From assembly GCA_003492055.1 (NCBI GenBank), contig DMZE01000119.1:1-8169 (forward strand): a DNA stretch of 8,169 nucleotides, read 5' to 3'. Below, piece by piece: positions 1 to 6,724 of this stretch. The notes under the pieces are model-generated. The model saw only the letters and a list, made by a program, of their open reading frames with translations. It searched no databases and was not told where the DNA came from. This DNA comes from Cellvibrionales bacterium. Lineage in GTDB: Bacteria; Pseudomonadota; Gammaproteobacteria; Pseudomonadales; UBA7434. The position numbers and the translations under genes were made by a program. How positions within the stretch are numbered: the stretch's first letter is position 1; every line of letters starts with the position of its first letter.

Positions 1-626
1 CCGTTAAAAGTAAATTCTTTTTGTGAGTAAAGCGTATAGTGATCGGGGAAATCGCGAATCAGCGACGTCGCTAATTTCGACAGATCTCTAGCCGTGGTCA
101 AATGCCCTTTAGCTGGCCATCCGGTAGCGTTAACAAAATTAGTTTTCTGCATACCTAACAGACTGGCTTGCTGGTTCATGACTTCGGCAAATGCACCTTC
201 ATCACCGGCAACAAACTCGGCTAGCGCCACGCTGGCATCATTACCCGATTGAATAATAACGCCTTTTAATAAATCTTTAACCGGTACCGTAGTACCTTCG
301 CGAATAAACATCTTGGAGCCGCCCATGCGCCAAGCTTTAACACTTATAGGCACGGCATCATCTGCACTAATATTGCCTTTGACCAATTCCGAAGAAACGA
401 TGTAGCTGGTCATCATCTTAGTTAGGCTGGCCGGCGGCAAGCGCTCATCGGCATTCGACTCGACAATAATTTTGCCGCTATCAACATCAATAAGTATATA
501 GCTGCTGGCGGCTAACTGAGGCGGCGAAGGCATTAAAGTCGCTGCGCCTTGAGCTAAGGTATAAGAACTGCTTAAAACGATAGATAAAACTAAACATCTT
601 ACCCATTGGTTAATTACTTTGATCAC
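1..626 (-). CDS. dacA: D-alanyl-D-alanine carboxypeptidase (PBP5/6 family), 5' part, cut by window edge
   Basis: Low-molecular-weight penicillin-binding protein that removes the terminal D-Ala from peptidoglycan pentapeptides in the periplasm. About 208 codons are visible, roughly half of the usual length near 400. The N-terminus has a signal peptide: a hydrophobic run at residues 11-21, then T-L-A with likely cleavage after A25. The SxxK motif is seen as S-L-T-K (catalytic S67, K70) and the SxN motif as S-G-N at 127-129. The KTG motif and the C-terminal membrane anchor lie beyond the window. I chose the GTG at 624-626 because GAGGA lies 6 bases upstream. An in-frame ATG at 642-644 would add six residues (MNRGKE), overlap the end of rlpA by 8 bases and has no clear ribosome site. 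It follows rlpA with a 10-base gap, so it is probably co-transcribed. The family is certain; the symbol could equally be dacC, as in Pseudomonas. Confidence 0.93.
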   Translation of the reverse strand, partial: MIKVINQWVRCLVLSIVLSSSYTLAQGAATLMPSPPQLAASSYILIDVDSGKIIVESNADERLPPASLTKMMTSYIVSSELVKGNISADDAVPISVKAWRMGGSKMFIREGTTVPVKDLLKGVIIQSGNDASVALAEFVAGDEGAFAEVMNQQASLLGMQKTNFVNATGWPAKGHLTTARDLSKLATSLIRDFPDHYTLYSQKEFTFN

Positions 627-632
627 TTCTTT

Positions 633-637
633 TCCTC
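633..637 (-). promoter_or_regulatory. Ribosome binding site GAGGA for dacA
   Basis: The minus strand reads GAGGA and then 6 bases before the GTG at 626-624. This is the clearest Shine-Dalgarno match in the dacA start region and favours the GTG over the in-frame ATG at 644-642, for which this site would lie inside the coding sequence. The site overlaps the rlpA stop codon (637-639), so dacA initiation may be coupled to rlpA termination. Confidence 0.55.
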
Positions 638-1560
638 TATTCATAAACTGAGTGCATCTTACCAAAGGATTTCAAACCTGCTGCATTTTTTATTGATAAA
701 CTTTCTACAGTCGAAGCAAAAGGACCAATTCGTACACGATATACGCCTTGATCTGATGGGTGAATAACCACATTCGCAGACTCATTGAGCGCTAACAGTG
801 AGTCTAGTAGCTTATTCTGTAAAGCCTGTGCAGCCTCAAGGCTTTTAAACGCAGCCACCTGTAGATATTGTCGCTGAATAGCGGCCGTAATCACAGCGTC
901 CGCACTCGCGTCTAGCGTGGCTGCTACTGCCTTTGGCGCGGCCAATGCAGCAGCCGAGGCTTTAGCGGCTGCTACTTTGTCTTTTTTACGCTGTCGCTTA
1001 GATTTCTTCCACTCTCGCGGGTCTATAGCCACAACCTCTACCCTAGCGGTGCCTTTTTTTAACATGCCAATTTTACTGGCGGCGGCATAGGATAAATCGA
1101 TAATCCGCCCTTCATGAAAAGGCCCGCGATCATTCACTCGTACGATGATTTCACGACCATTATCTAAATTCTTGACGCTAACGTAGGTAGGAATCGGTAA
1201 ACTTTTATGTGCCGCTGTCATCTCATACATATTATAGCGCTCACCATTAGAGGTCAGCCTGCCATGAAATTTAGTGCCATACCAAGATGCCCCACCACGC
1301 TCCTTATAGCCTTTGGCGGTTTTCATTACGCGATAGGTTTTACCTAATACCGTATAAGGCGTGAAATTACCCCCTCGACTGCGCGCTTCGACTTTTGGCG
1401 TAGCATTTATAATTTTACGATTATCGAGAGTAACATTCGGGGCGCTATCTGTGCTGCCACCCGGCTTACTTAAACCGCCAAAAAACCCACAGCCCGACAG
1501 TAATATTACAAACAGTAATATTACTGAGCGAGTAATCAAGACCTCTGTTTTTTTAATCAT
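637..1560 (-). CDS. rlpA: RlpA, septal endolytic transglycosylase lipoprotein with SPOR domain
   Basis: Lipoprotein of 307 residues. The signal peptide ends in a lipobox L-S-G-C (21-24), so C24 should be lipidated; residues G25-F26 do not give an inner-membrane Asp+2 signal, which fits outer-membrane sorting. The double-psi beta-barrel domain spans about 89-178, with GGASWYG, TSNGERYN, TAAHK and VNDRGPF visible. E107, H118 and D144 have the same spacing (11 and 26 residues) as the residues I recall as important for P. aeruginosa RlpA lytic activity (E120, H131, D157), so an active enzyme that cuts glycan strands lacking stem peptides is expected. A basic stretch (182-195) and an Ala-rich linker (196-225) lead to a C-terminal SPOR domain (about 226-307), which binds denuded septal glycan. 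The ATG at 1560 has only a weak GAGG about 13 bases upstream. The gene sits between the transglycosylase and dacA. Confidence 0.95.
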   Translation of the reverse strand: MIKKTEVLITRSVILLFVILLSGCGFFGGLSKPGGSTDSAPNVTLDNRKIINATPKVEARSRGGNFTPYTVLGKTYRVMKTAKGYKERGGASWYGTKFHGRLTSNGERYNMYEMTAAHKSLPIPTYVSVKNLDNGREIIVRVNDRGPFHEGRIIDLSYAAASKIGMLKKGTARVEVVAIDPREWKKSKRQRKKDKVAAAKASAAALAAPKAVAATLDASADAVITAAIQRQYLQVAAFKSLEAAQALQNKLLDSLLALNESANVVIHPSDQGVYRVRIGPFASTVESLSIKNAAGLKSFGKMHSVYE

Positions 1561-1631
1561 ACTAATAAAAGGACCTCATTTATCTGATATCGCCTGACTG
1601 TTTAGCTTATGTTTATTATGAAGATGTAGGG

Positions 1632-2639
1632 CTACCCAGCATCCTTGGCTGCCGAAAGAATCGACTGGCTTAATTGATAAACCGCCATGGCATATTTTGA
1701 ACGTGGGTTGTAACGGCTAATGACATAAAAATTCTGGTAGCCCAACCAAAACTCATCACCATCAGCATCATTAAATCGAATCACTCGCGCCTGACGCTCT
1801 GCGGATACTTGATCTTGAGGGTGGTAGCCGGCTAATGCTAAATCTTCAACACTACGATTAGGCTTGATACTTTTACCGATAACACTCGTATCAAACTCGG
1901 CACTTACAGCCGCTCGGCTGGTCACGCGCCCTTCTGTCTCCCAGCCATGATGTACAAAGTAATTAGCAATGCTGTGAATGGCATCAACCGGCTCAAAGAG
2001 ATCGACTTGCCCATCACCATTGCCATCAACAGCCAAACGACGATAATTGCTTGGCATAAACTGACTCATACCCATTGCACCGGCATAAGAACCCAACTGC
2101 TGCTCTGGCGACCACTGTTGCTCACGACACAAGACAATAAACTCCACCAACTCAGAAGTGAAAAATCGACTGCGACGAGGATGCTCAAAAGCCAATGTCG
2201 CCAAGGCATCTAATACACTGGCTTTACCGGTATAACCACCGTAATTCGTTTCGACACCGACAATGGCGGTAATAATTTCACGCGGCACACCGTATTGCTG
2301 TTCAACTTGGTCAAAAATCTGTTCATGCTTGGCTAAAAATTTCACCCCTTGAGTGATACGTATAGGGCTTAAAAAGCTGCGACGGTAAGCTGTCCAGGTT
2401 TTGGTTTTTTCTGCCGCATTCGTCATACTATCGAGAATACGCTGCTGAGTATCCGCCTCTACTAACACGGCTTTGACTTGCTCAACGGTAAAATCATGCT
2501 CGCTAACCAGAGTATCAATTAATGCCTGCGCAGAAGGGTGTTCGCTATAATCGGCAAAAGCCAATGACGACAGGCTTAACGCAGCAAACAGAACCAGCTG
2601 GGCCAGGTAAAAGTTAAAACACTTTACTACCATTCTCAT
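1632..2639 (-). CDS. mltB: Lytic murein transglycosylase, MltB/SltB family (GH103)
   Basis: Cleaves the MurNAc-GlcNAc bond of peptidoglycan to give 1,6-anhydro-MurNAc ends. As started here it has 335 residues. The catalytic motif is GVETNYGG with E130, the counterpart of E162 in E. coli MltB. The conserved GAMGMSQFMPS follows at 187-197, and a full EF-hand loop at 205-216 (D205, N207, D209, D213, E216) matches the calcium site known in E. coli Slt35. The signal peptide has a hydrophobic run at 12-28 ending A-F-A, with likely signal peptidase I cleavage after A29. C7 is not in a lipobox, so this looks soluble and periplasmic (SltB-like) rather than a lipoprotein. The ATG at 2639 is chosen because GAGAGA lies 6 bases upstream; the frame could extend to a TTG at 2657 (341 residues), but that codon has no ribosome site. 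Its place between rodA and rlpA is the Pseudomonas arrangement (sltB1). Confidence 0.93.
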   Translation of the reverse strand: MRMVVKCFNFYLAQLVLFAALSLSSLAFADYSEHPSAQALIDTLVSEHDFTVEQVKAVLVEADTQQRILDSMTNAAEKTKTWTAYRRSFLSPIRITQGVKFLAKHEQIFDQVEQQYGVPREIITAIVGVETNYGGYTGKASVLDALATLAFEHPRRSRFFTSELVEFIVLCREQQWSPEQQLGSYAGAMGMSQFMPSNYRRLAVDGNGDGQVDLFEPVDAIHSIANYFVHHGWETEGRVTSRAAVSAEFDTSVIGKSIKPNRSVEDLALAGYHPQDQVSAERQARVIRFNDADGDEFWLGYQNFYVISRYNPRSKYAMAVYQLSQSILSAAKDAG

Positions 2640-2645
2640 AAATCG

Positions 2646-2651
2646 TCTCTC
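2646..2651 (-). promoter_or_regulatory. Ribosome binding site GAGAGA deciding the mltB start
   Basis: The minus strand carries GAGAGA followed by CGATTT and then ATG at 2639-2637. The spacing of 6 bases supports this ATG over the upstream in-frame TTG at 2657-2655. It is a purine-rich but imperfect Shine-Dalgarno, so the assignment is moderate. Confidence 0.4.
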
Positions 2652-2697
2652 ACTCAATTTTCTGTTTTAAATGTTGTTTAATGAACTAACTAACAGA

Positions 2698-3843
2698 CTA
2701 ACGCTGAGTATCCTCAGTGCTAATAGCCATCAACACGCCAAAGCTAGCAAACATAGTAACCATTGCCGTGCCACCATAGCTGACTAGCGGTAAAGGTACA
2801 CCAACAACCGGTAGCATACCGGAAACCATGCCCATATTAACCAATACATAAACAAAAAAAGTAAGAGTTATGCTGCCGGCAGCTAAACTGCCAAATATAT
2901 TTTTAGCGGCAAGACTAATTTGTGCACCACGAATAATAATCAGTAGGTATAAAAGCAATAAAAATACGACACCCATAAAGCCAAATTCTTCGGCCAACAC
3001 GGCAATAATAAAATCGGTATGGCTTTCAGGTAAAAAATCCAAATGCGATTGCGTGCCATTCAGCCATCCTTTGCCATCCCAGCCGCCAGAACCAATCGCA
3101 GTTTTTGATTGAATAATATTCCAACCTGCGCCTAAACGATCATCCTCAGGATTAAATAAAGTCATAATGCGCTGGCGCTGATAACCATGTAATAAAAACT
3201 GCCATACTGGCCATGCAGAAACTACCGCTAATAAACCACCGCCAATTAAGAAACTCCAGCGAATACCGCCTAACCATAAAACAAATAAACCCGAGGCGGC
3301 AATTAAAATAGAGGTACCTAAGTCTGGCTGCATAACAATAAAGAGAGACGGCAAAATGGCAATAATCAAACCAATGAATAACGTTTGTACTTTGGGGGGT
3401 AAAATTTTATCTGACAAATACCATGCAACCGTGAGCGGCACTGCAATTTTCATTATTTCAGAAGGCTGAAAACGAATAAGGCCAAAAACATTCAGCCATC
3501 GCTGTGCCCCTTTAGAACCCTCGCCCACCCAAGCCACCATGAGTAATAAAAATATTCCTAGCACATAGCCTAAGGGGGCTAATGATTTCAAGGTCTTCAC
3601 TTTTATTTGTGCAACGATAAACAGCCCCGTAAAGGAAATACCTAAATAAACTAACTGCCTCAATACACGCCCTAGCTCTTTTCCACTGGCACTATAAAGA
3701 ACAACCAAGCCAAAAAAAGCGACAGCAACCAGCAATACTAGCAATGGCAAATCAATATGCCAGCGACGAAAGCGCCCCGCCTGAATCGATAACGCGCTGG
3801 GATCGCCTGGTAGGCTTCGAACAAAATCTGACTGTCCTCTCAT
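2698..3843 (-). CDS. rodA: RodA, SEDS-family peptidoglycan glycosyltransferase of the elongasome
   Basis: Polytopic inner-membrane enzyme that polymerises lipid II into glycan strands during cell elongation, working in a complex with PBP2 (next upstream gene). It has 381 residues, close to the usual 370. A hydrophilic cytoplasmic N-tail of about 30 residues precedes the first membrane helix (about 32-50), and many further hydrophobic segments follow. SEDS signatures are clear: RFQPSE at 124-129, MQPDLGTS at 171-178, YQRQRI at 221-226, and the loop FLPESHTDFI, whose D277 matches catalytic D262 of E. coli RodA. The C-terminal part contains GVPLPLVSYGG, as expected. HTDF and the position after a PBP2 gene favour RodA over FtsW. 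The ATG at 3843 starts 13 bases after the mrdA stop with no strong ribosome site, which suggests translational coupling. An alternative symbol is mrdB. Confidence 0.97.
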   Translation of the reverse strand: MRGQSDFVRSLPGDPSALSIQAGRFRRWHIDLPLLVLLVAVAFFGLVVLYSASGKELGRVLRQLVYLGISFTGLFIVAQIKVKTLKSLAPLGYVLGIFLLLMVAWVGEGSKGAQRWLNVFGLIRFQPSEIMKIAVPLTVAWYLSDKILPPKVQTLFIGLIIAILPSLFIVMQPDLGTSILIAASGLFVLWLGGIRWSFLIGGGLLAVVSAWPVWQFLLHGYQRQRIMTLFNPEDDRLGAGWNIIQSKTAIGSGGWDGKGWLNGTQSHLDFLPESHTDFIIAVLAEEFGFMGVVFLLLLYLLIIIRGAQISLAAKNIFGSLAAGSITLTFFVYVLVNMGMVSGMLPVVGVPLPLVSYGGTAMVTMFASFGVLMAISTEDTQR

Positions 3844-3856
3844 AGTCTACAACTCA

Positions 3857-5731
3857 TTATTTGTCACTCGCTTGCTGCTTGCGAGCATTCGCCTCTAATA
3901 CCCAATCAAATACCTTACGCGCAACGGGCGCAGCATGCGTACTACCACCACCTGCATTTTCAATAATCACGGCTACAGCCACCTGCGGATTATCAATAGG
4001 CGCAAAGCCTACAAATAATGCGTGGTCGCGCTGCCGTTCAGTAATCGCATCTTCGTCGTACTCTTCACCTTGGGCAATACCCACCACCTGCGCAGTTCCA
4101 CTTTTACCCGCTATCCGATAATTGATACCACGACCGATACTTCTAGCCGTACCATTAACACGATCATGCACAACCGCTTCCATGCCATCAATGATTTGAT
4201 CCCAATAGTTATCAGCAACTGAAAAAGTATTTTCGTGAACCACTTTCGTTTCCGGCAATTGCTTAACTAATCGCGGTATAGGGCGCTCGCCACGATTCGC
4301 AATGGTTGCCGTTGCCACGGCTAACTGTAACGGTGTGGCCAGCATGTAACCCTGTCCAATACCAATATTCAATGTTTCACCCGGAAACCACGGCTGGTTT
4401 TTATTTTGTTTTTTCCATTCTCGCGAAGGTAACAAGCCACTGCGCTCATTGGTAGAATCAATGCCCGTTCTAGCGCCTAATCCAAACTGGGCAGAGAAAT
4501 CATGTATGCGATCAACACCTAATTTATAGGCTAAGTCATAAAAATAAACATCACAGCTTTGCGCGAGAGAATCATGCAAATTAATAAAATGGGAATGGCC
4601 ACCTTTTTTCCAATCACGGTATAAGCGATCATCATTGGGCAGTTGGTACCAACCCGGATCCGCAACATTACTGGTGGCACTCACTACACGATAATGCAAT
4701 CCCGCCAAACCAATAATCGGCTTAATCGTTGAGCCAGGAGGATACTGCCCTTGCAGTGATCGATTAAATAAAGGCAAATCAATAGACTCACGCAATTTAG
4801 CATAGTCTTTGGTGCTAATACCTGTGACAAAGGGATTAGCATCATACGACGGTGTGCTCACCATCGCTATTACACCCCCGGTATGAGGATCTAAAGCCAC
4901 CACAGAACCGCGCCTACCCTCCATAAGTTGATATATTTTTTTCTGAATATCGGCATCAATATGTAATGTTAAATCAGCACCTGGCGTTGCAGGATTCGGC
5001 TCTTCTTGTTGCAGCACACGTAACACGCGACCATGCGCATTCGTTTCTACGTATTGAGAACCTACCTCGCCATGCAATGTGGATTCGTAAAAACGCTCAA
5101 TACCAATTTTGCCAATATGATCGGTAGCGGCATAATTTGTCTTATTACTTTTAAGGCGGGCTAAATCTTCTTGATCGGAGGTGTTAATTCGACCTACGTA
5201 ACCCACAACATGGGTGAGGCTAGCAGATTCAGGATAGTTACGAACAAGCTGCGCTTTAATTTCCACGCCCGACAAACGATAACGATTAACGGCAAAGCGG
5301 CTAATTTCATCTTCACTTAAACGAAATTTTAATGGCACTGCTTGATAGGGTGCGCGGCGCTTAAGTCGCTGCTTGAATTTCTCTACACTCTTTATATCAA
5401 TATCAAATAACTGCTGCAAATCTACTAGTGTATCGTCTAAATTTTCAACCCGCTCTTTCACTAACACTAAACTATAGCTAGGCTGATTGTCAGCAAGCAA
5501 GACGCCGTTAGTGTCAAAAATTAAACCGCGTTTAGGGGCAACCGGTTGAACGTGAACACGGTTACGTTCAGACTGAGTAACAAAGGAATCGTATTGAAAT
5601 ATTTGAAGGTCGGCATATCGATACGCTAATACGCCGAAAAATATAATCACCATAATCAACGACAAAATAAGACGGGAACGATACAGTCGCTGTTCGCTAT
5701 GACTATCTTTTATCGCCGCATACCGTTGCAT
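3857..5731 (-). CDS. mrdA: Penicillin-binding protein 2 (PBP2), class B transpeptidase of the elongasome
   Basis: Cross-links new glycan strands made by RodA during lateral wall synthesis; it is the target of mecillinam in E. coli. It has 624 residues, the expected length. A short cytoplasmic tail is followed by one membrane anchor (about 21-37). The PBP dimer/pedestal region (about 60-240) includes APKRGLIFD at 65-73. The transpeptidase domain has SxxK as S-T-I-K (S334 nucleophile, K337), SxN as S-C-D (392-394) and KTG as K-S-G-T (543-546). The pattern YPPGSTIKP and the direct pairing with rodA separate it from FtsI. D358, D373, H379 (or H381) and C393 resemble the zinc tetrad reported for Acinetobacter PBP2. 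The ATG is 6 bases after the rlmH stop, with no strong Shine-Dalgarno, so coupling to rlmH translation is plausible. Also called pbpA. Confidence 0.97.
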   Translation of the reverse strand: MQRYAAIKDSHSEQRLYRSRLILSLIMVIIFFGVLAYRYADLQIFQYDSFVTQSERNRVHVQPVAPKRGLIFDTNGVLLADNQPSYSLVLVKERVENLDDTLVDLQQLFDIDIKSVEKFKQRLKRRAPYQAVPLKFRLSEDEISRFAVNRYRLSGVEIKAQLVRNYPESASLTHVVGYVGRINTSDQEDLARLKSNKTNYAATDHIGKIGIERFYESTLHGEVGSQYVETNAHGRVLRVLQQEEPNPATPGADLTLHIDADIQKKIYQLMEGRRGSVVALDPHTGGVIAMVSTPSYDANPFVTGISTKDYAKLRESIDLPLFNRSLQGQYPPGSTIKPIIGLAGLHYRVVSATSNVADPGWYQLPNDDRLYRDWKKGGHSHFINLHDSLAQSCDVYFYDLAYKLGVDRIHDFSAQFGLGARTGIDSTNERSGLLPSREWKKQNKNQPWFPGETLNIGIGQGYMLATPLQLAVATATIANRGERPIPRLVKQLPETKVVHENTFSVADNYWDQIIDGMEAVVHDRVNGTARSIGRGINYRIAGKSGTAQVVGIAQGEEYDEDAITERQRDHALFVGFAPIDNPQVAVAVIIENAGGGSTHAAPVARKVFDWVLEANARKQQASDK

Positions 5732-5737
5732 GATTAA

Positions 5738-6241
5738 TTAATCTCGGTGATAAGGATGACCCACGCTTATACTCCAAGCGCGGTATAACTGTTCAGCCAA
5801 AATAACTCTTACCATGGGGTGAGTAAATGTGAGGCCGGAGAGTGACCAACGCCAATCTGGCCAGTGACGCGTTTTGGTAGAATTGGGTTTCTCTAATGCC
5901 GCAACAGAAAAGTCGAGGCCATCGGGGCCGCCAATAAGAAAACTGACGTCGCGCCCTTCCATTTGCCAATGGTCCATTTTTTTTGACAAGCCATCAGTGG
6001 TGACCGACTGGCCACGCTCATCCAACGCAACAATCGTATTCGCTTGAGGCACCGCTTGTAATAAGCGCTGCGTTTCGCGACGACGAATCGCCTCTGTCGA
6101 TTGGTTTTTGCTGCGCTTCTCGGCGGCCACTTCAATAAGATTAACCGATAACTCAGACGGCATTCTGCGCAAGTAATCGGCGCAATTTTCCACTACCCAA
6201 GCAGGCATTTTATTGCCTATGGCGATAATACTAATCTGCAT
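5738..6241 (-). CDS. rlmH: RlmH, 23S rRNA (pseudouridine1915-N3)-methyltransferase
   Basis: SPOUT-class SAM-dependent enzyme that methylates pseudouridine 1915 in helix 69 of 23S rRNA on assembled 70S ribosomes. As started here it has 167 residues. The family N-terminus is seen as MQISIIAIGNKMPAWV, the SAM-binding knot as LIGGPDG (102-108), W-S-L-S at 132-135, THPMVR at 140-145, LYRAWSI at 152-158 and the terminal HPYHRD. The frame stays open up to an ATG at 6319, but that would add 26 residues without family counterpart and overlap rsfS by 31 bases, so I prefer 6241 despite its weak ribosome site. Compared with E. coli RlmH (155 residues) about 11 extra residues lie between LIGGPDG and W-S-L-S (roughly 117-130). 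The gene follows rsfS by 47 bases and is almost joined to mrdA, the usual gammaproteobacterial order. Confidence 0.95.
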   Translation of the reverse strand: MQISIIAIGNKMPAWVVENCADYLRRMPSELSVNLIEVAAEKRSKNQSTEAIRRRETQRLLQAVPQANTIVALDERGQSVTTDGLSKKMDHWQMEGRDVSFLIGGPDGLDFSVAALEKPNSTKTRHWPDWRWSLSGLTFTHPMVRVILAEQLYRAWSISVGHPYHRD

Positions 6242-6288
6242 AGTTTTGCATAATTCTGTATAGCAAAGTCGAGTGCCAGCCTTTTCTA

Positions 6289-6642
6289 TTAATCTATGAC
6301 AGCGGGCTTTAATGTCCATAAGCTTTCTAAATCATAAAAGGCGCGGGTCGTCGGTAACATAACGTGGACAATAACATCACCAAAGTCGACTAACACCCAT
6401 TCAGCGGTTTCATTCCCTTCACTACCAATGGGTTTGAAACCCTGTTTTTTACCATCGACTTCGACATTATTCGCTAACGCCTTAACATGACGGTTAGATG
6501 TGCCTGTAGCAATAACCATCCAGTCGGTAACACTAGACGAATCTGCGACAGAGAGAACGGTAACATCGACTGCTTTCAAATCTTCTAAAGCGGCAATGAT
6601 GGTGTTTTTTAATTTTTCGTTTTTTGCGTTTGCATTTTTCAC
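6289..6642 (-). CDS. rsfS: RsfS, ribosomal silencing factor
   Basis: Binds ribosomal protein uL14 on the 50S subunit and blocks subunit joining, lowering translation in starvation or stationary phase. As started at the GTG (6640-6642) it has 117 residues. The RsfS/Iojap domain is clear: a leading helix with [10 protein letters not shown] (18-27), then [19 protein letters not shown] at 34-52, GSEG and [15 protein letters not shown] in the second half, and LESLW near the end. An N-terminal Lys/Asn-rich tail precedes the domain. An upstream in-frame TTG at 6666 would give 125 residues but has no ribosome site and would sit almost at the predicted transcription start. The GTG has AGGAG upstream but at a long spacing of 14 bases, so the start is uncertain. 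It sits between nadD and rlmH, as in most relatives. Confidence 0.93.
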   Translation of the reverse strand: MKNANAKNEKLKNTIIAALEDLKAVDVTVLSVADSSSVTDWMVIATGTSNRHVKALANNVEVDGKKQGFKPIGSEGNETAEWVLVDFGDVIVHVMLPTTRAFYDLESLWTLKPAVID

Positions 6643-6656
6643 TAGGCTTTCACTAA

Positions 6657-6661
6657 CTCCT
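6657..6661 (-). promoter_or_regulatory. Candidate ribosome binding site AGGAG for rsfS
   Basis: The minus strand reads AGGAG 14 bases before the proposed GTG start at 6642. This is the strongest Shine-Dalgarno core in the region, but the spacing is longer than usual. A second GTG at 6653-6651, only 3 bases away and in another frame, opens a three-codon reading frame whose TAG overlaps the rsfS GTG (TAGTG). Confidence 0.4.
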
Positions 6662-6675
6662 GACAATAATAAATT

Positions 6676-6704
6676 TTAATAAATTGAAACATTGATTAGC
6701 TCAA
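6676..6704 (-). promoter_or_regulatory. Possible sigma70 promoter facing rsfS
   Basis: On the minus strand TTGAGC (6704-6699) and TATTAA (6681-6676) are separated by 17 bases. Each matches 4 of 6 consensus positions (TTGACA, TATAAT) at the ideal spacing, in very AT-rich DNA. Transcription would start near 6669 and give a leader of about 27 bases before the GTG of rsfS. It could drive rsfS-rlmH-mrdA-rodA independently of proA-nadD. The match is moderate and AT-rich DNA gives such matches by chance. Confidence 0.3.
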
Positions 6705-6709
6705 TGTTT
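6687..6709. repeat. Inverted repeat (9-bp stem, 5-base loop) between nadD and rsfS
   Basis: AAACATTGA at 6687-6695 pairs perfectly with TCAATGTTT at 6701-6709 around the loop 6696-6700. Only two of nine pairs are G-C. Read on the minus strand the stem is followed by CAATTTATT, so it could be a weak terminator or attenuating hairpin after nadD. On the plus strand only a short T run follows. It overlaps the -35 part of the candidate promoter, so it could alternatively be an operator-like site. The function is not known. Confidence 0.4.
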
Positions 6710-6724
6710 TATAAGCTCTGTACC

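Noticed and set aside
1615..1620. CATAAT on the minus strand upstream of rlpA as a promoter -10
   Set aside because: It matches TATAAT at 5 of 6 positions, but no reasonable -35 lies 16-18 bases upstream, so an rlpA promoter is not supported.
1626..1635. Short inverted repeat GTAGGGCTAC at the mltB stop codon
   Set aside because: Stem of four bases with a two-base centre and no T tract; too small to be a terminator.
2640..2657. TTG start at 2657 for the lytic transglycosylase
   Set aside because: No ribosome site precedes it, while the ATG at 2639 has GAGAGA at 6 bases and still leaves a complete signal peptide.
1361..4222. Plus-strand open frames at 1361-1597, 1947-2213, 2870-3112, 3861-4121 and 4022-4222
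   Set aside because: All lie opposite well-supported minus-strand genes, show no recognisable domains and have low-complexity or odd composition, as expected for antisense shadows.
5738..6319. A 193-residue version of RlmH starting at ATG 6319
   Set aside because: The first 26 residues have no counterpart in RlmH, which begins at the MQISIIAIGNKMP motif, and the longer form overlaps rsfS by 31 bases. The ATG at 6241 fits the family.
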